From assembly GCA_965223405.1 (NCBI GenBank), contig CBDCWO010000006.1, forward strand, positions 4,216,001-4,280,000: a DNA stretch of 64,000 nucleotides, given 5' to 3'. Below, in pieces: positions 1 to 9,026 of the stretch. The position numbers and the translations under genes were made by a program. The stretch's first letter is position 1, and each line of letters begins with the position of its first letter. The stretch is from CBDCWO01 sp965223405 (GTDB lineage Bacteria; Bacteroidota; Bacteroidia; Chitinophagales; Saprospiraceae). Below the pieces are notes generated by a model. It ran no database searches and was not told the DNA's origin. It saw only the letters and a list, made by a program, of their open reading frames with translations.

Positions 1-357
1 GGCATATTTTAAAGGAATAGAAATCAATCGGGTATCTTCTTCAGCGACAGTTTTTATTTCGCTCCGCTTTTGAATTAAACAACAACTAAAGGATGCAGCG
101 CAAGATTCACCTCCGGACAAATAGTATAGTAAGATTTCTTCGCCATCCTCATTTTGCCGCAATACTTTGATGACACCATCAATAATCAATGGAACAAATC
201 GAATATAGGCACCATAGTCCATTACGATCTCTCCAGCCTTAAATTGATGTATTGTTCCTGCATTGGCAAGTTCCTCTCCGAATGGAGGATGACTGAGGAT
301 GGAGAACTTTTCTTTGATGATATTTCGGATTTCCTGTTTCTCTAGAAGATTGCTCAT
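1..357 (-). CDS. Crp/Fnr-family transcriptional regulator, N-terminal part (cut by window edge)
   Basis: The reverse strand is open from an ATG at 357 to the window edge (119 codons, no stop), so only the N-terminal cyclic-nucleotide-binding-type domain is present. Residues 38-75 show the usual beta-roll pattern (QFKAGEIVMDYG, then VPLIIDGVIKVLRQNEDGEE). A cysteine cluster follows (SCAASFSCC, near residues 94-102) and then the family-typical KTVAEEDTRLISIP. The HTH half lies outside the window. It is read in the same direction as the sulfur operon and sits at its downstream end, so it may respond to sulfur or redox state; that is inference. The Cys-rich stretch is common in Bacteroidota Crp/Fnr proteins and cannot by itself be called a cluster-binding site. 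Confidence 0.85.
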   Translation of the reverse strand, partial: MSNLLEKQEIRNIIKEKFSILSHPPFGEELANAGTIHQFKAGEIVMDYGAYIRFVPLIIDGVIKVLRQNEDGEEILLYYLSGGESCAASFSCCLIQKRSEIKTVAEEDTRLISIPLKYA

Positions 358-403
358 ATTCCTCCGTTATAATTTATTCGATTTAGTTAAACATAATACT
401 ATT

Positions 404-790
404 TTACCTAAGTGTAGTCAGGAATACCTCAGGAAAGTGTTCAAATTTTCCGGTTATTCCCTGGTCTAAATTATACACATTTTTAAATCCACTTCGTATC
501 ATCATAATACCAACGCGTACACTTCTTCTTTCACTATTACAGTAAACAAAATAGGATTTGTTTTTATCCATCGCCTCCAATTCATTAAGAAAACCAGCTC
601 CCAGATAGTCCAAATTTAGTGCCCCTGATAGACGGATCATCTTAAATTCTGCGGGTGTTCTGGCATCGATTAGCACGCTATTCTTGACCTCCTCAGCCAT
701 AGAAACAAATTTCTCAAACGGCAAATTATTAAGTTGAGTTTTAAGAACCTGCCATCTGGGTATTTCACAATTACTATACTGTTGGTTCAT
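404..790 (-). CDS. single-domain rhodanese-like sulfurtransferase
   Basis: This 128-residue protein has no signal peptide, so it is probably cytoplasmic. Residues 35-55 hold the rhodanese CH2A-type motif (VLIDARTPAEFKMIRLSGALNLDY region). The active-site loop begins at Cys84 (YCNSERRS), giving the six-residue Cys-x4-Arg loop expected for a sulfane-sulfur transferase. The start ATG directly abuts the stop of the upstream molybdopterin enzyme gene, so the two are translated from one message. In this setting it probably hands persulfide sulfur to, or clears it from, the neighbouring sulfur-oxidizing enzymes. Substrate specificity cannot be read from the sequence. Confidence 0.9.
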   Translation of the reverse strand: MNQQYSNCEIPRWQVLKTQLNNLPFEKFVSMAEEVKNSVLIDARTPAEFKMIRLSGALNLDYLGAGFLNELEAMDKNKSYFVYCNSERRSVRVGIMMIRSGFKNVYNLDQGITGKFEHFPEVFLTTLR

Positions 791-3652
791 CTATTCGTTT
801 GTTGAGATATAAAATAATTCTTCTTTGGGTCGCAATACTCGCTTGAACCACAAAGGTCTTCTTAAATTATCCGGACCTGGTGCCGGACGGGTCATTTTGA
901 GCCATTCCAAATAATTTTCATGGGCTCGATTGGTATCAACAAAAATATCTCCATATTGATCATTTGGTCCGGGTTTTTCAATACGTACCCGTTGGTGCCA
1001 GCAATGCATACCGCTGATGGGATCCGGATGGACAGCATGTGTTATATTTTGATGCACTCCACCATCCATCCAAAATACTCTGGAGCTGTCCGCATCTGAA
1101 CTTTTGAACGGACGAATTCCTGATATGGTATTCATTTTCCACTCTCCCGGATTGGGATTATCTATTTTGACCAGATTGGTTGCCCACCGGTTGCCAAGAT
1201 CCTGTTTTCTGCGCCATCTTCCCAGATGATGGGAGCAAGCAATTACTCCGGGTTTCATGCCCTGTGTAACCCATACCTTGTCCACAAAATAACCGATATC
1301 CGTATTGAGTTTGACCAGGTCGCCAGTTACAAATCCCCACTTTTTTGCATCATTTGGATGCATCCAGATTGGATTTCGGTTAGATATTTCGGTTAGCCAT
1401 TTAGCATTTCCCGACCGAGAATGGATTAAGGTCGGTAATCTGAAGGTAGGGACCAGGCAATATTCACCTTTTTTTGGATTTAGTTTTTCCGGATGGATAT
1501 GACTTTTGATATAGGTCGGGATCGCATACTCTGGCCATTTCCAGTCAACCATGGTCTGGGAATAAAATTCATTTCTACGTGAAGGGGTGGGGAATCCCAC
1601 GTAAGGAACCCCATCGATCATAACTCCCAGATCTTTTCCCTTTTTGCGAATTACACCTGAGCGCGGATCGATTTCTGCATTGGCCAGTTCCTCATCGGTC
1701 AAAGTTTTTAGGTGATTGTTATAACTATTTTTTTCTACTTCGAATGCTCCATATTTACGCATGAATTGTAATTCCGAAAGACCCTCTTTAGTCGCTGCTT
1801 CAGTTAATCCTTTCGTATTTTCAAAGATATATTGGTAATATTCATCAATATTGATCTTTTCACCTGGCCGGTATGGGGATTCAAAATGCTTGCGAATTCC
1901 CATTTCTCCATCAGGATCAATTCGCCAACTCAATTCAATCCAAAATTCATCTTCTTCCCATACTTCTCCGGGATTAACTTCATAGGTGAATTCTACTTGG
2001 CGCCCCGCTCTACGGGCAACTTCTCGCAATACGGGTTGGCGGAAAGCAATCCAGACACCGGCATGAGTAGCATAACTGTTTAAATCATGGCGTTCGGCTG
2101 AATGTCCCATCGGTAGTACGTAGTCGGCAAAAAACGCCGTTTCATTCCAGGTGGGAGTCAAGGCGATATGAGTGCCAAATAGACTCTCATCGTTAAAGGC
2201 CTCCATCCAGGTAAATCCATCGGGATAAGTCCAAACCGGATTAAATACTCTTGAAAAATAGACATCCATTTTTCCACGTCCCTCTTTGAGAAAATGGGGA
2301 AGAAGAAAACTCATTTCAAAAAAGGCCAGGGGATATTCTTGAGGAAAATGCAGTTCGTTCCAAAACTTTTGAGCCGGAGGAACATCAAAAAATTTTGGTT
2401 TAAACTTGTTCCAGCTATTAGGCGAGGTTCCTCCAATAGTGCCGATACTTCCTGTGATTACAGTTAAGAAATGCAAGCATCGGGATACGCACCACCCTCC
2501 TAAATTACCACTGGCGGCACTGCGCCAATTATGAGAAGCAAACCTGGACCCTGCTTTTCCTATCTCGCGAGCTACTTTGGTAATTATTTCTGCTTTTACG
2601 CCACTTTCGTTTTCGGCAAATGCCGGTGTGTATTGTTGATATTCTACCTTCAGACAGGAGATGAAGGTCTCGAAACTTACCGTCAATGTAGGGTGTCTGG
2701 CGCGTAGATATTCTTCCCAGTTTATCCACTTTTTCATGAATTCCTGATTGTATAAGCCTTCGTCCAGAATAATCTTGACCATAGCCAATAAAACAGCAGC
2801 TTCGGAACCCGGATAGGTAGGCATCCAGTAATCAGACATACTTGCTGTATTGGATAACCTGGGGTCCATACAGGCAAGTTTTGCGCCTTTCATTTTACCC
2901 TCAATGATACGCTGGGCATGTGGATTGAAATAGTGCCCACTTTCCAGGTGAGCGGATATGAGTAATATAAACTTCGCGTTAGCATGGTCGGGTGACGGGC
3001 GGTCATATCCGTACCATAAATTGTAACCAAACCGCGCACCGGAAGAGCATATATTAGTATGACTGTTGTGTCCGTCAATACCCCATCCTTGTAAAACTCG
3101 ATTGGCATATCCTTCGTGTCCCGGACGTCCTACATGATAAGCAATTTCATTATTTCTACCTTCTTTTAGCGCTTTGCGGATCTTTGAAGCAATTTCATCC
3201 AATGCTTGATCCCACGTTATTCTCTCCCACTCACCTTCACCTCGTTTGCTTTTCCTTTTTAACGGATACAGAATCCGATCGGGATCGGTGATTTGGTTGA
3301 TCGTGGCAGGTCCTTTGGCACAATTTCGTCCTCTGCTACCGGGATGATATGGATTTCCTTCAAATTTGCGAATTGTTCCGGACTCTTTATCGACATATGC
3401 TGTGAGTCCACAGGCACTTTCACAATTAAAACAAGTAGTCGGTACTATGCTGTAATGCTTTTTAGTTTTTTTCGGCCAGTTTGTAGCTTCATATTCAATC
3501 CAATCATCCCATTGATCAGGAGGAGGAAAATTAATTAGTTGACCGGCATCCGTGATTCTTTCCACCTCTTGCTGAGAAGGTTGATGTAAGTCAGGAATGA
3601 GTTTGAGCTTTTCAGCAATTTTTTCAATAAATGAAGCTTTTGACTGTCCCAT
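791..3652 (-). CDS. soeA: molybdopterin oxidoreductase catalytic subunit, SoeA-like (probable sulfite dehydrogenase)
   Basis: A 953-residue bis-MGD oxidoreductase of the DMSO-reductase superfamily. A TTG 15 bases upstream is in frame, but the ATG at 3652 is the better start. The N-terminal [4Fe-4S] motif is Cys74-x2-Cys77-x3-Cys81 with the fourth ligand at Cys111 (RNCAKG). Cys202 in NICSSGARFG sits where the molybdenum ligand is expected. There is no twin-arginine signal, so the protein should stay in the cytoplasm, as SoeA does and unlike PsrA/PhsA/TtrA. Length matches the SoeA group (about 950). The next gene upstream encodes its iron-sulfur and membrane subunits, and a persulfide dioxygenase lies in the same operon, which would make sulfite the natural substrate. 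A thiosulfate or polysulfide reductase remains possible; the family is firm, the substrate is inferred. Confidence 0.85.
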   Translation of the reverse strand: MGQSKASFIEKIAEKLKLIPDLHQPSQQEVERITDAGQLINFPPPDQWDDWIEYEATNWPKKTKKHYSIVPTTCFNCESACGLTAYVDKESGTIRKFEGNPYHPGSRGRNCAKGPATINQITDPDRILYPLKRKSKRGEGEWERITWDQALDEIASKIRKALKEGRNNEIAYHVGRPGHEGYANRVLQGWGIDGHNSHTNICSSGARFGYNLWYGYDRPSPDHANAKFILLISAHLESGHYFNPHAQRIIEGKMKGAKLACMDPRLSNTASMSDYWMPTYPGSEAAVLLAMVKIILDEGLYNQEFMKKWINWEEYLRARHPTLTVSFETFISCLKVEYQQYTPAFAENESGVKAEIITKVAREIGKAGSRFASHNWRSAASGNLGGWCVSRCLHFLTVITGSIGTIGGTSPNSWNKFKPKFFDVPPAQKFWNELHFPQEYPLAFFEMSFLLPHFLKEGRGKMDVYFSRVFNPVWTYPDGFTWMEAFNDESLFGTHIALTPTWNETAFFADYVLPMGHSAERHDLNSYATHAGVWIAFRQPVLREVARRAGRQVEFTYEVNPGEVWEEDEFWIELSWRIDPDGEMGIRKHFESPYRPGEKINIDEYYQYIFENTKGLTEAATKEGLSELQFMRKYGAFEVEKNSYNNHLKTLTDEELANAEIDPRSGVIRKKGKDLGVMIDGVPYVGFPTPSRRNEFYSQTMVDWKWPEYAIPTYIKSHIHPEKLNPKKGEYCLVPTFRLPTLIHSRSGNAKWLTEISNRNPIWMHPNDAKKWGFVTGDLVKLNTDIGYFVDKVWVTQGMKPGVIACSHHLGRWRRKQDLGNRWATNLVKIDNPNPGEWKMNTISGIRPFKSSDADSSRVFWMDGGVHQNITHAVHPDPISGMHCWHQRVRIEKPGPNDQYGDIFVDTNRAHENYLEWLKMTRPAPGPDNLRRPLWFKRVLRPKEELFYISTNE

Positions 3653-3678
3653 ATTTATATCTTCCAAATTTGAAATGA

Positions 3679-5271
3679 TTAGCTAAGTGATATCTTTTGT
3701 GGGGCTTCAACCCATATGTGATTGATGAAATAAACGCCTAAGAGTACCAGTACTCCAGTCACCGCTAGTGATCCCTGGAAATCAAACCTGAGTATTAACA
3801 TTGGAATCAGGTTTCCCAAGAGTATCACTACCAACCAAAACCGGTTGCGATATTTTCCCCTTAAAATCGAGTTTACCACGGTTTTGGAGTCTTTGGTTGG
3901 ATGGCTTGTATACAATTCTGAAGCAATGGTAAACAAGTTGATTCCAATAACGATCCACATCATGGTTTTTAGCCATGGGATCCACATGTTACCCGTACTA
4001 ACGAATGATTCCAAAATCAAGAACATGGAGATACCCGCCATAAAGCTATGGACTAGCATGTGGATAGAAAGGGTAGGGGATTGCCAAAAATCCCGTCCTT
4101 TGGCCTGAGCGAGTAAAAATGCGGTGTATGTAGCAACGATTACGGCTATTAAAGCGGTAAGTATGCCCAGCGTTGAGATTGCCACACCCCAGTCAAAATA
4201 TATGCAAATTGCCATCAAGGTCAACATGCCACCATACAATGAAATGGCATACCCTCCCCGGACTAACCATGAATTCCATTGAGGTCTGAGCAAAACATTT
4301 AGAAACCGGTCCGGTCGGTCCAAGTCCTTGACCAGAAACAGTCCGGTGGCCAACAAGAAAAAAATTCCCAATCCAATTGACCAGTAAGCAGTAATTCCTT
4401 GAAATTCTAACTGGTTAAGTAAGAAACCCAGAACAGCAACCAGGATTACTCCAGCTGAAATCGCTTTGGTCCAGATATAAGCGGAAACTTCCCATCCCCA
4501 CAGAATACCTTTATCGGGAGCATCATATATTCGTTTTGGATTTCCCATAAGCACATCGATAGACTTGGGAATTCCATTTTTTGAGTCATTTTTAATGATT
4601 TCCTCGATTACATCGTCATTGGTATAAGCCATTTTTTCTGCTTCTTTGGCATAATGACCGACACCCAAAGTCTGTGAATTCCAAAAATAATTATCCTGCT
4701 TTTCAGTAATAGAAGGATTCAAAGAGGCATCATCTGCATCAATATAAAAGACATTGGGTTCTGTATATTTTTCAGGTTTGCGAACTTTAACCGCCTGTCT
4801 TGCTAAAAGCTGAGCTATCTCAGAATCCGGATTGTGCATATCCCCTGAGATGATAGCATGTTCCGGGCATACATTCACACAGGCTGGTTCTAGCCCTATA
4901 TCGATGCGGTGAGCACAGTAATTACATTTAGCCGCAGTATGGGATTGCGGGTCGATATACAATGCATCATAGGGGCAGGCTTGCATACAAGATTTACAGC
5001 CGATACACCTCCGATTGTCAAAGTCAACAATGCCATCCGGACGAAAATAAAGGGCTTCTACGGGGCATATTTCAACACATGGAGCATCGGTACAATGGTT
5101 ACATCGCATCACTGAAAACAAGCGCCGAGAATGAGGAAATACTCCCTTTTCCACTTGCTTGACCCAGGTTCGGTTGACTCCTATGGGAACCTGATGCTCT
5201 GACTTGCAAGCAGTGGTACATGCATGGCACCCAATGCATTTTCGATTATCGATGATGAATCCGTATTTCAT
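3679..5271 (-). CDS. fusion of ferredoxin-type electron-transfer subunit and NrfD/DmsC-like membrane anchor (SoeB-SoeC-like)
   Basis: This 530-residue protein joins two subunits that are usually separate. Residues 1-140 are a DmsB-type ferredoxin with four cysteine clusters: Cys12/15/18/22, Cys57/60/65/69, Cys89/92/95/99 and Cys116/119/131/135, predicted to hold four [4Fe-4S] centres. After a linker of about 110 residues, residues 255-530 form roughly eight hydrophobic helices with the NrfD/DmsC signature DLDRPDRF and the following LLRPQWNSW. There is no signal peptide, so the iron-sulfur half should face the cytoplasm. It is 26 bases upstream of the molybdopterin gene and should anchor that enzyme and pass electrons to menaquinone. 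The fusion order B-then-C is seen directly; the redox partner is inferred from adjacency. Confidence 0.88.
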   Translation of the reverse strand: MKYGFIIDNRKCIGCHACTTACKSEHQVPIGVNRTWVKQVEKGVFPHSRRLFSVMRCNHCTDAPCVEICPVEALYFRPDGIVDFDNRRCIGCKSCMQACPYDALYIDPQSHTAAKCNYCAHRIDIGLEPACVNVCPEHAIISGDMHNPDSEIAQLLARQAVKVRKPEKYTEPNVFYIDADDASLNPSITEKQDNYFWNSQTLGVGHYAKEAEKMAYTNDDVIEEIIKNDSKNGIPKSIDVLMGNPKRIYDAPDKGILWGWEVSAYIWTKAISAGVILVAVLGFLLNQLEFQGITAYWSIGLGIFFLLATGLFLVKDLDRPDRFLNVLLRPQWNSWLVRGGYAISLYGGMLTLMAICIYFDWGVAISTLGILTALIAVIVATYTAFLLAQAKGRDFWQSPTLSIHMLVHSFMAGISMFLILESFVSTGNMWIPWLKTMMWIVIGINLFTIASELYTSHPTKDSKTVVNSILRGKYRNRFWLVVILLGNLIPMLILRFDFQGSLAVTGVLVLLGVYFINHIWVEAPQKISLS

Positions 5272-5273
5272 AA

Positions 5274-6980
5274 TTATTGTTTACTGCCAAGAGTCGATTT
5301 AATAGGATTATCTCCGTTGTTTTCAAAATGTTGATTGATCGCTTCTTGGGTATGCATCAATTGATCATCTGAAGAGATTTTTTTAATTAGTCCAGACCGT
5401 TCCAATGTGTCTCGCAATGGACCTATCGCATGAGTAATTACAAATTCAATCCCTTTACTTTTACAATAGTCAAGGACTTCGTGCATCGCATCCACTCCGG
5501 TTGAATCAATATCTGTGATCGCCGAGGCATCCAGAATGATTAACTGTAAGGTAGAACGTGCTTCGATGATTTGTGAAAGGGAGTCCCTAAAATAGTTGGC
5601 ATTACCAAAGTAGATTGGCGCATCGAAACGAAATATCAGGATATTGGTATATTGTACTGCTCTTTTAAACCGGTCAATATTCCTAAATTGCTCTGTGTCA
5701 GGGAGCTTACCCAGAACGGCGATATGTGGTTTGGTTGACCGGTAGAGAATAAATCCGATGGAAAGCAAAACTCCAGCCTCAACACCCGCTACGATTCCAA
5801 ATCCCAGGGTAAAAAATATGGTAGTTAAGCAAACCAAGAAATCTCTGAGATCGGTCAGGTACAAGTGATAGATCCTCTTTACATTGAGTAGACTAAAAAT
5901 AGCTGCAATGACAATTGCCGCTAAAATAGCCTTTGGTAAGTAATAAAAAATTGGAGTTAGAACCATAAGGGTCAGTCCTACAAACAAGGCAGCGATGATG
6001 GAGCTTACCCCGGTTTTTGCGCCGGCAAAATCGTTAATGGCGGTACGGGTAAAACTACCGGTGTTTGGAAATGCTTGAAACAATCCTCCTCCTATCTTCG
6101 CCATACCAAGTGCCCAAAGCTCCTGATTGGCATTGATTTTTTCGGATTTGTTTTTAGATGCGATTGTTTTGGCAATGGATAACGATTCGATAAAGCTGAT
6201 TAAGCATATCGCAAAGGCCAGGGGAGTGACTGACCAAAGTTTTGCAAGGGTTATGTCAGGAATATGAAAATCGGGTAGGCCTCTGGGAATATGTTCTATG
6301 ACAGCAATACCTTTCAGGTGCCAATCAAACAGGTAGGCCAGAAATAGAGATACTAATGCGGCTATAAGAGGCCCAGGTATCGCCTTGGATATTCTACGGC
6401 TGATTACAATAACGATGATACCGGAAATGCCTAGTATAAATGTAGGCCAGTGAATCTCGGGTATTGATTGTACCAATCCTTTAACGGTATCAAACACCGA
6501 AGTGAGTCGTTGGGTCTGGACCCCCATCAGGTGATTGAGTTGGGACAACCCGATCATCAGGGCTGCAGCAAAAGTAAACCCCAGGATTACGGGATGTGAT
6601 AAAAAGTTGATCAAGAATCCCAACCGGAAAAGAGACAATAATATTTGGATTAATCCGGCAACGATACCTGTCAATATAGCCAATTCAACAAATTCCGGAG
6701 AACCAATCGGAGCCAGCTCTCCCAGGCCTGTAAATAATAAAATAGAAACCAGTGCTACCGGACCCACGGAAAGTTTGTAGGAACTTCCAAACAAGGGATA
6801 TACTAACAAGGGGATGAATCCGGAATACAAACCATACACAGGAGGCAATCCAGCCAACATGGCGTAAGCCATACCCTGAGGAATCAACATAACAGCTACG
6901 GTAAGACCGGCAAGTAGATCATCATTGAACTTTGGTTTGGTATATCCTTTAAGTTGCTCTTTCAGAGAAAAATATTGCAT
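5274..6980 (-). CDS. SulP-family anion transporter with STAS domain (probable sulfate permease)
   Basis: A 568-residue SulP (SLC26) protein. The N-terminus carries the family signature around residues 25-55 (AGLTVAVMLIPQGMAYAMLA, then GLPPVYGLYSGF), followed by multiple hydrophobic helices to about residue 400. The C-terminal STAS domain (about residues 435-545) includes ILDASAITDIDSTGVDAM. SulP proteins move sulfate, bicarbonate and other anions, commonly as uptake systems. Here it lies 2 bases from the iron-sulfur/membrane fusion and 10 bases from the persulfide dioxygenase, so disposal or exchange of sulfate or sulfite made by this operon is an attractive role. Direction of transport cannot be told from the sequence. 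Confidence 0.9.
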   Translation of the reverse strand: MQYFSLKEQLKGYTKPKFNDDLLAGLTVAVMLIPQGMAYAMLAGLPPVYGLYSGFIPLLVYPLFGSSYKLSVGPVALVSILLFTGLGELAPIGSPEFVELAILTGIVAGLIQILLSLFRLGFLINFLSHPVILGFTFAAALMIGLSQLNHLMGVQTQRLTSVFDTVKGLVQSIPEIHWPTFILGISGIIVIVISRRISKAIPGPLIAALVSLFLAYLFDWHLKGIAVIEHIPRGLPDFHIPDITLAKLWSVTPLAFAICLISFIESLSIAKTIASKNKSEKINANQELWALGMAKIGGGLFQAFPNTGSFTRTAINDFAGAKTGVSSIIAALFVGLTLMVLTPIFYYLPKAILAAIVIAAIFSLLNVKRIYHLYLTDLRDFLVCLTTIFFTLGFGIVAGVEAGVLLSIGFILYRSTKPHIAVLGKLPDTEQFRNIDRFKRAVQYTNILIFRFDAPIYFGNANYFRDSLSQIIEARSTLQLIILDASAITDIDSTGVDAMHEVLDYCKSKGIEFVITHAIGPLRDTLERSGLIKKISSDDQLMHTQEAINQHFENNGDNPIKSTLGSKQ

Positions 6981-6990
6981 GCAAATCAGT

Positions 6991-8397
6991 TTATGAACTA
7001 CTGCAAGTACTTGTCTTTATAGGCAAACCGGAATTTTCAATATCCTCATAAGTGGCATGTACATTTATCAAATTCTGAAAACCTCTATTTTTCAAAATTG
7101 AGGCAGCTATGGTAGAACGGTATCCACTACGACAATGTAGAAAATAGGTTTGATCTCGACTCACCTCTTCCATATGCAGATTTATATAGTCAAGGGGAAA
7201 ATTACGGGCGACTTCCAAGTGACTGCTTTCAAATTCACCCGGTTTACGTACATCCAAGATTTGAATGGTCCGATTTTTGGTAAATGCAGATTTGAATTCA
7301 TTCAAATCTATAGTATCTATCCGGTCGATTTCCTCTCCAGCTTTTTGCCAAATCTGAAATCCACCTTCCAAATAGCCAATGGCATGATCATACCCAACTC
7401 TTGATAGACGCATCACGGTTTCTTCTTCTCTACCTACATCAGCGACAATCAGGATCTTTTGTTTGAGATCCGGAATTAGGGCTCCAACCCAGGGTGCGAA
7501 GGTGGAATCAAGTCCAATATATACAGATCCAGGAATAAAGCCATTGACAAAATCGACTTTGTCTCTGACATCCAATAACAAAATATCATCTGCAAAAAAG
7601 GCCTTAAATTCAGTTAGCGACAGGGCTTTCGTTCCTCTTTCCATTACGACATCAAAGGATTCGTAACCCTGTTTATTCATCATAGCATTTTTTGCAAAGT
7701 ACTGTGGAGGGGGAGCTAGTCCCGTGGTAACTTCTGTGATGAATTCTTCTTTGGTCATATCTACTCTCAAGGCATAATTTGATTCCTTTTGATGGCCTAT
7801 GGTGTCCCATGTTTCGCTGCTCATCTTTTTACCACAAGCTGAACCCGCCCCATGTGCCGGATATACGATTACATCATCCGGAAGGGTCATTACTTTTTCC
7901 CTTAAACTATCAAACAACCACCCTGCCAAGTCTTCTTGGGTCAGTCCGGTAGCTTTTTGTGCCAGATCAGGCCGCCCTACATCGCCAATAAATAAAGTGT
8001 CACCGGTGAATACAGAATGAGGTTTGCCAGTTTCATCAATGAGTAAATAACATGTGCTTTCCGGTGTATGGCCAGGTGTATGCAACACCTTGATTGAAAC
8101 TTTACCTAGCTTTAGAACTTCCCCATCTTTTGCTTCGTAGATGTCGTACTTCGTTTTTGCCGTCGGACCATACACGATAGTGGCACCGGTTTCTTTGGCC
8201 AAATCCACATGCCCGGATACAAAATCTGCATGAAAATGGGTTTCTAAAATGTATTTGATTTTTGCCTTGTTCTTTTCGGCTCTCTCCAGATAAGGGGATG
8301 TTTCCCTTAAAGGATCAATTATCGCTGCTTCTCCAGCAGACTCAATGTAATAAGCCCCCTGAGCCAAACATCCCGTGTAGATTTGTTCTATCTTCAT
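6991..8397 (-). CDS. persulfide dioxygenase-type metallo-beta-lactamase fused to two rhodanese domains
   Basis: A 468-residue cytoplasmic enzyme. Residues 1-230 are an ETHE1-like metallo-beta-lactamase domain: His54-x-His56-x-Asp58 with His63 (THFHADFVSGH), His110 in HTPGH, GDTLFIGDVGRPDL and YPAHGAGSACG, all hallmarks of glutathione- or CoA-persulfide dioxygenases. The first rhodanese domain (about 265-360) has ADVGREEE where the catalytic Cys loop belongs, so it is probably structural. The second (about 370-460) has an intact HCRSGYRS loop. The expected reaction is oxidation of a low-molecular-weight persulfide to sulfite, with the active rhodanese supplying or removing sulfane sulfur. It lies in one operon with a SoeA-like enzyme that could finish oxidation to sulfate. 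Confidence 0.92.
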   Translation of the reverse strand: MKIEQIYTGCLAQGAYYIESAGEAAIIDPLRETSPYLERAEKNKAKIKYILETHFHADFVSGHVDLAKETGATIVYGPTAKTKYDIYEAKDGEVLKLGKVSIKVLHTPGHTPESTCYLLIDETGKPHSVFTGDTLFIGDVGRPDLAQKATGLTQEDLAGWLFDSLREKVMTLPDDVIVYPAHGAGSACGKKMSSETWDTIGHQKESNYALRVDMTKEEFITEVTTGLAPPPQYFAKNAMMNKQGYESFDVVMERGTKALSLTEFKAFFADDILLLDVRDKVDFVNGFIPGSVYIGLDSTFAPWVGALIPDLKQKILIVADVGREEETVMRLSRVGYDHAIGYLEGGFQIWQKAGEEIDRIDTIDLNEFKSAFTKNRTIQILDVRKPGEFESSHLEVARNFPLDYINLHMEEVSRDQTYFLHCRSGYRSTIAASILKNRGFQNLINVHATYEDIENSGLPIKTSTCSSS

Positions 8398-8438
8398 TTT
8401 TGGTTTTTTTCGTTATTTTGTTAGAAATAAATAATGAT

Positions 8439-8621
8439 CTAACTGCCCAAGTTTTGATTCCATTTTTCTTCAAGCTGTATAAGTCTTTTTTCTATTTGTC
8501 TGAGTTTTTCAATTATGATAATGTGGGTCTTTTTAGCATCAATACCCACCGGACTTTGGTCGCTGGCAATTATTTTGCGTATTTCTTCATACGTGTTCTT
8601 GTCAATTTCTAGATCTTTCAT
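8439..8621 (-). CDS. small conserved-looking protein in the sulfur operon, unknown function
   Basis: A 60-residue open frame between the ArsR gene and the persulfide dioxygenase, same strand, with 41 and 63 bases on either side. The product is mostly helical: the C-terminal half (KTHIIIIEKLRQIEKRLIQL) has heptad-like spacing and could form a short coiled coil. There is no signal peptide or membrane segment. Its position and even codon use support a real gene, but I recognise no family. An adaptor or regulator of the neighbouring enzymes is only a guess. Confidence 0.6.
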   Translation of the reverse strand: MKDLEIDKNTYEEIRKIIASDQSPVGIDAKKTHIIIIEKLRQIEKRLIQLEEKWNQNLGS

Positions 8622-8684
8622 TAAGTATTGTTTTTAACATGAATATATGATCTTATATTCATTTAATTTATTAAAAAAACTTCA

Positions 8685-9026
8685 TTACATATTACACTGA
8701 CAATTTTCAAGACACTCGATGATTAAAGAGACATCTCTCTCTTTAAGCGAATAAAGCATGCTTCTACCGTCTCTCTTTACACTGAGAATGCCTTTGAGTT
8801 TCATATTTTGCAGATGGTGAGAAGTCAAAGATTGTTCTGATCCCAGCAGATCACATATTTCTCCAACCGACAATCTGGGATACTGCTCCAATAGATGAAT
8901 GATACCTAGTCTTAATGGATGAGCTACGGTTTTTAAAATGAAAGCAATGCGCGTAAGCTTTTCAGCTTCCTGCGGATTGATCATCGAATGATTGCCTTTA
9001 GTATGCATATATGATAATATTTTCAT
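8685..9026 (-). CDS. ArsR/SmtB-family transcriptional repressor with cysteine-rich tail
   Basis: A 113-residue winged-helix regulator: residues 34-90 give the ArsR fold (HPLRLGIIHLLEQ, then LSVGEICDLLGSEQSLTSHHL as recognition region and GILSVKRDGRSMLYSL as wing). Cysteines lie at 58, 105, 109 and 111, the last three in the tail CLENCQC. In sulfur-responsive ArsR proteins (BigR, SqrR) a cysteine pair senses persulfide; the first Cys here is not at the exact SqrR position, so this is suggestive only. It is the promoter-proximal gene of the sulfur operon. Internal ATGs at 9008 and 8984 are possible starts; the later one would fit the usual ArsR length best. Confidence 0.9.
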   Translation of the reverse strand: MKILSYMHTKGNHSMINPQEAEKLTRIAFILKTVAHPLRLGIIHLLEQYPRLSVGEICDLLGSEQSLTSHHLQNMKLKGILSVKRDGRSMLYSLKERDVSLIIECLENCQCNM

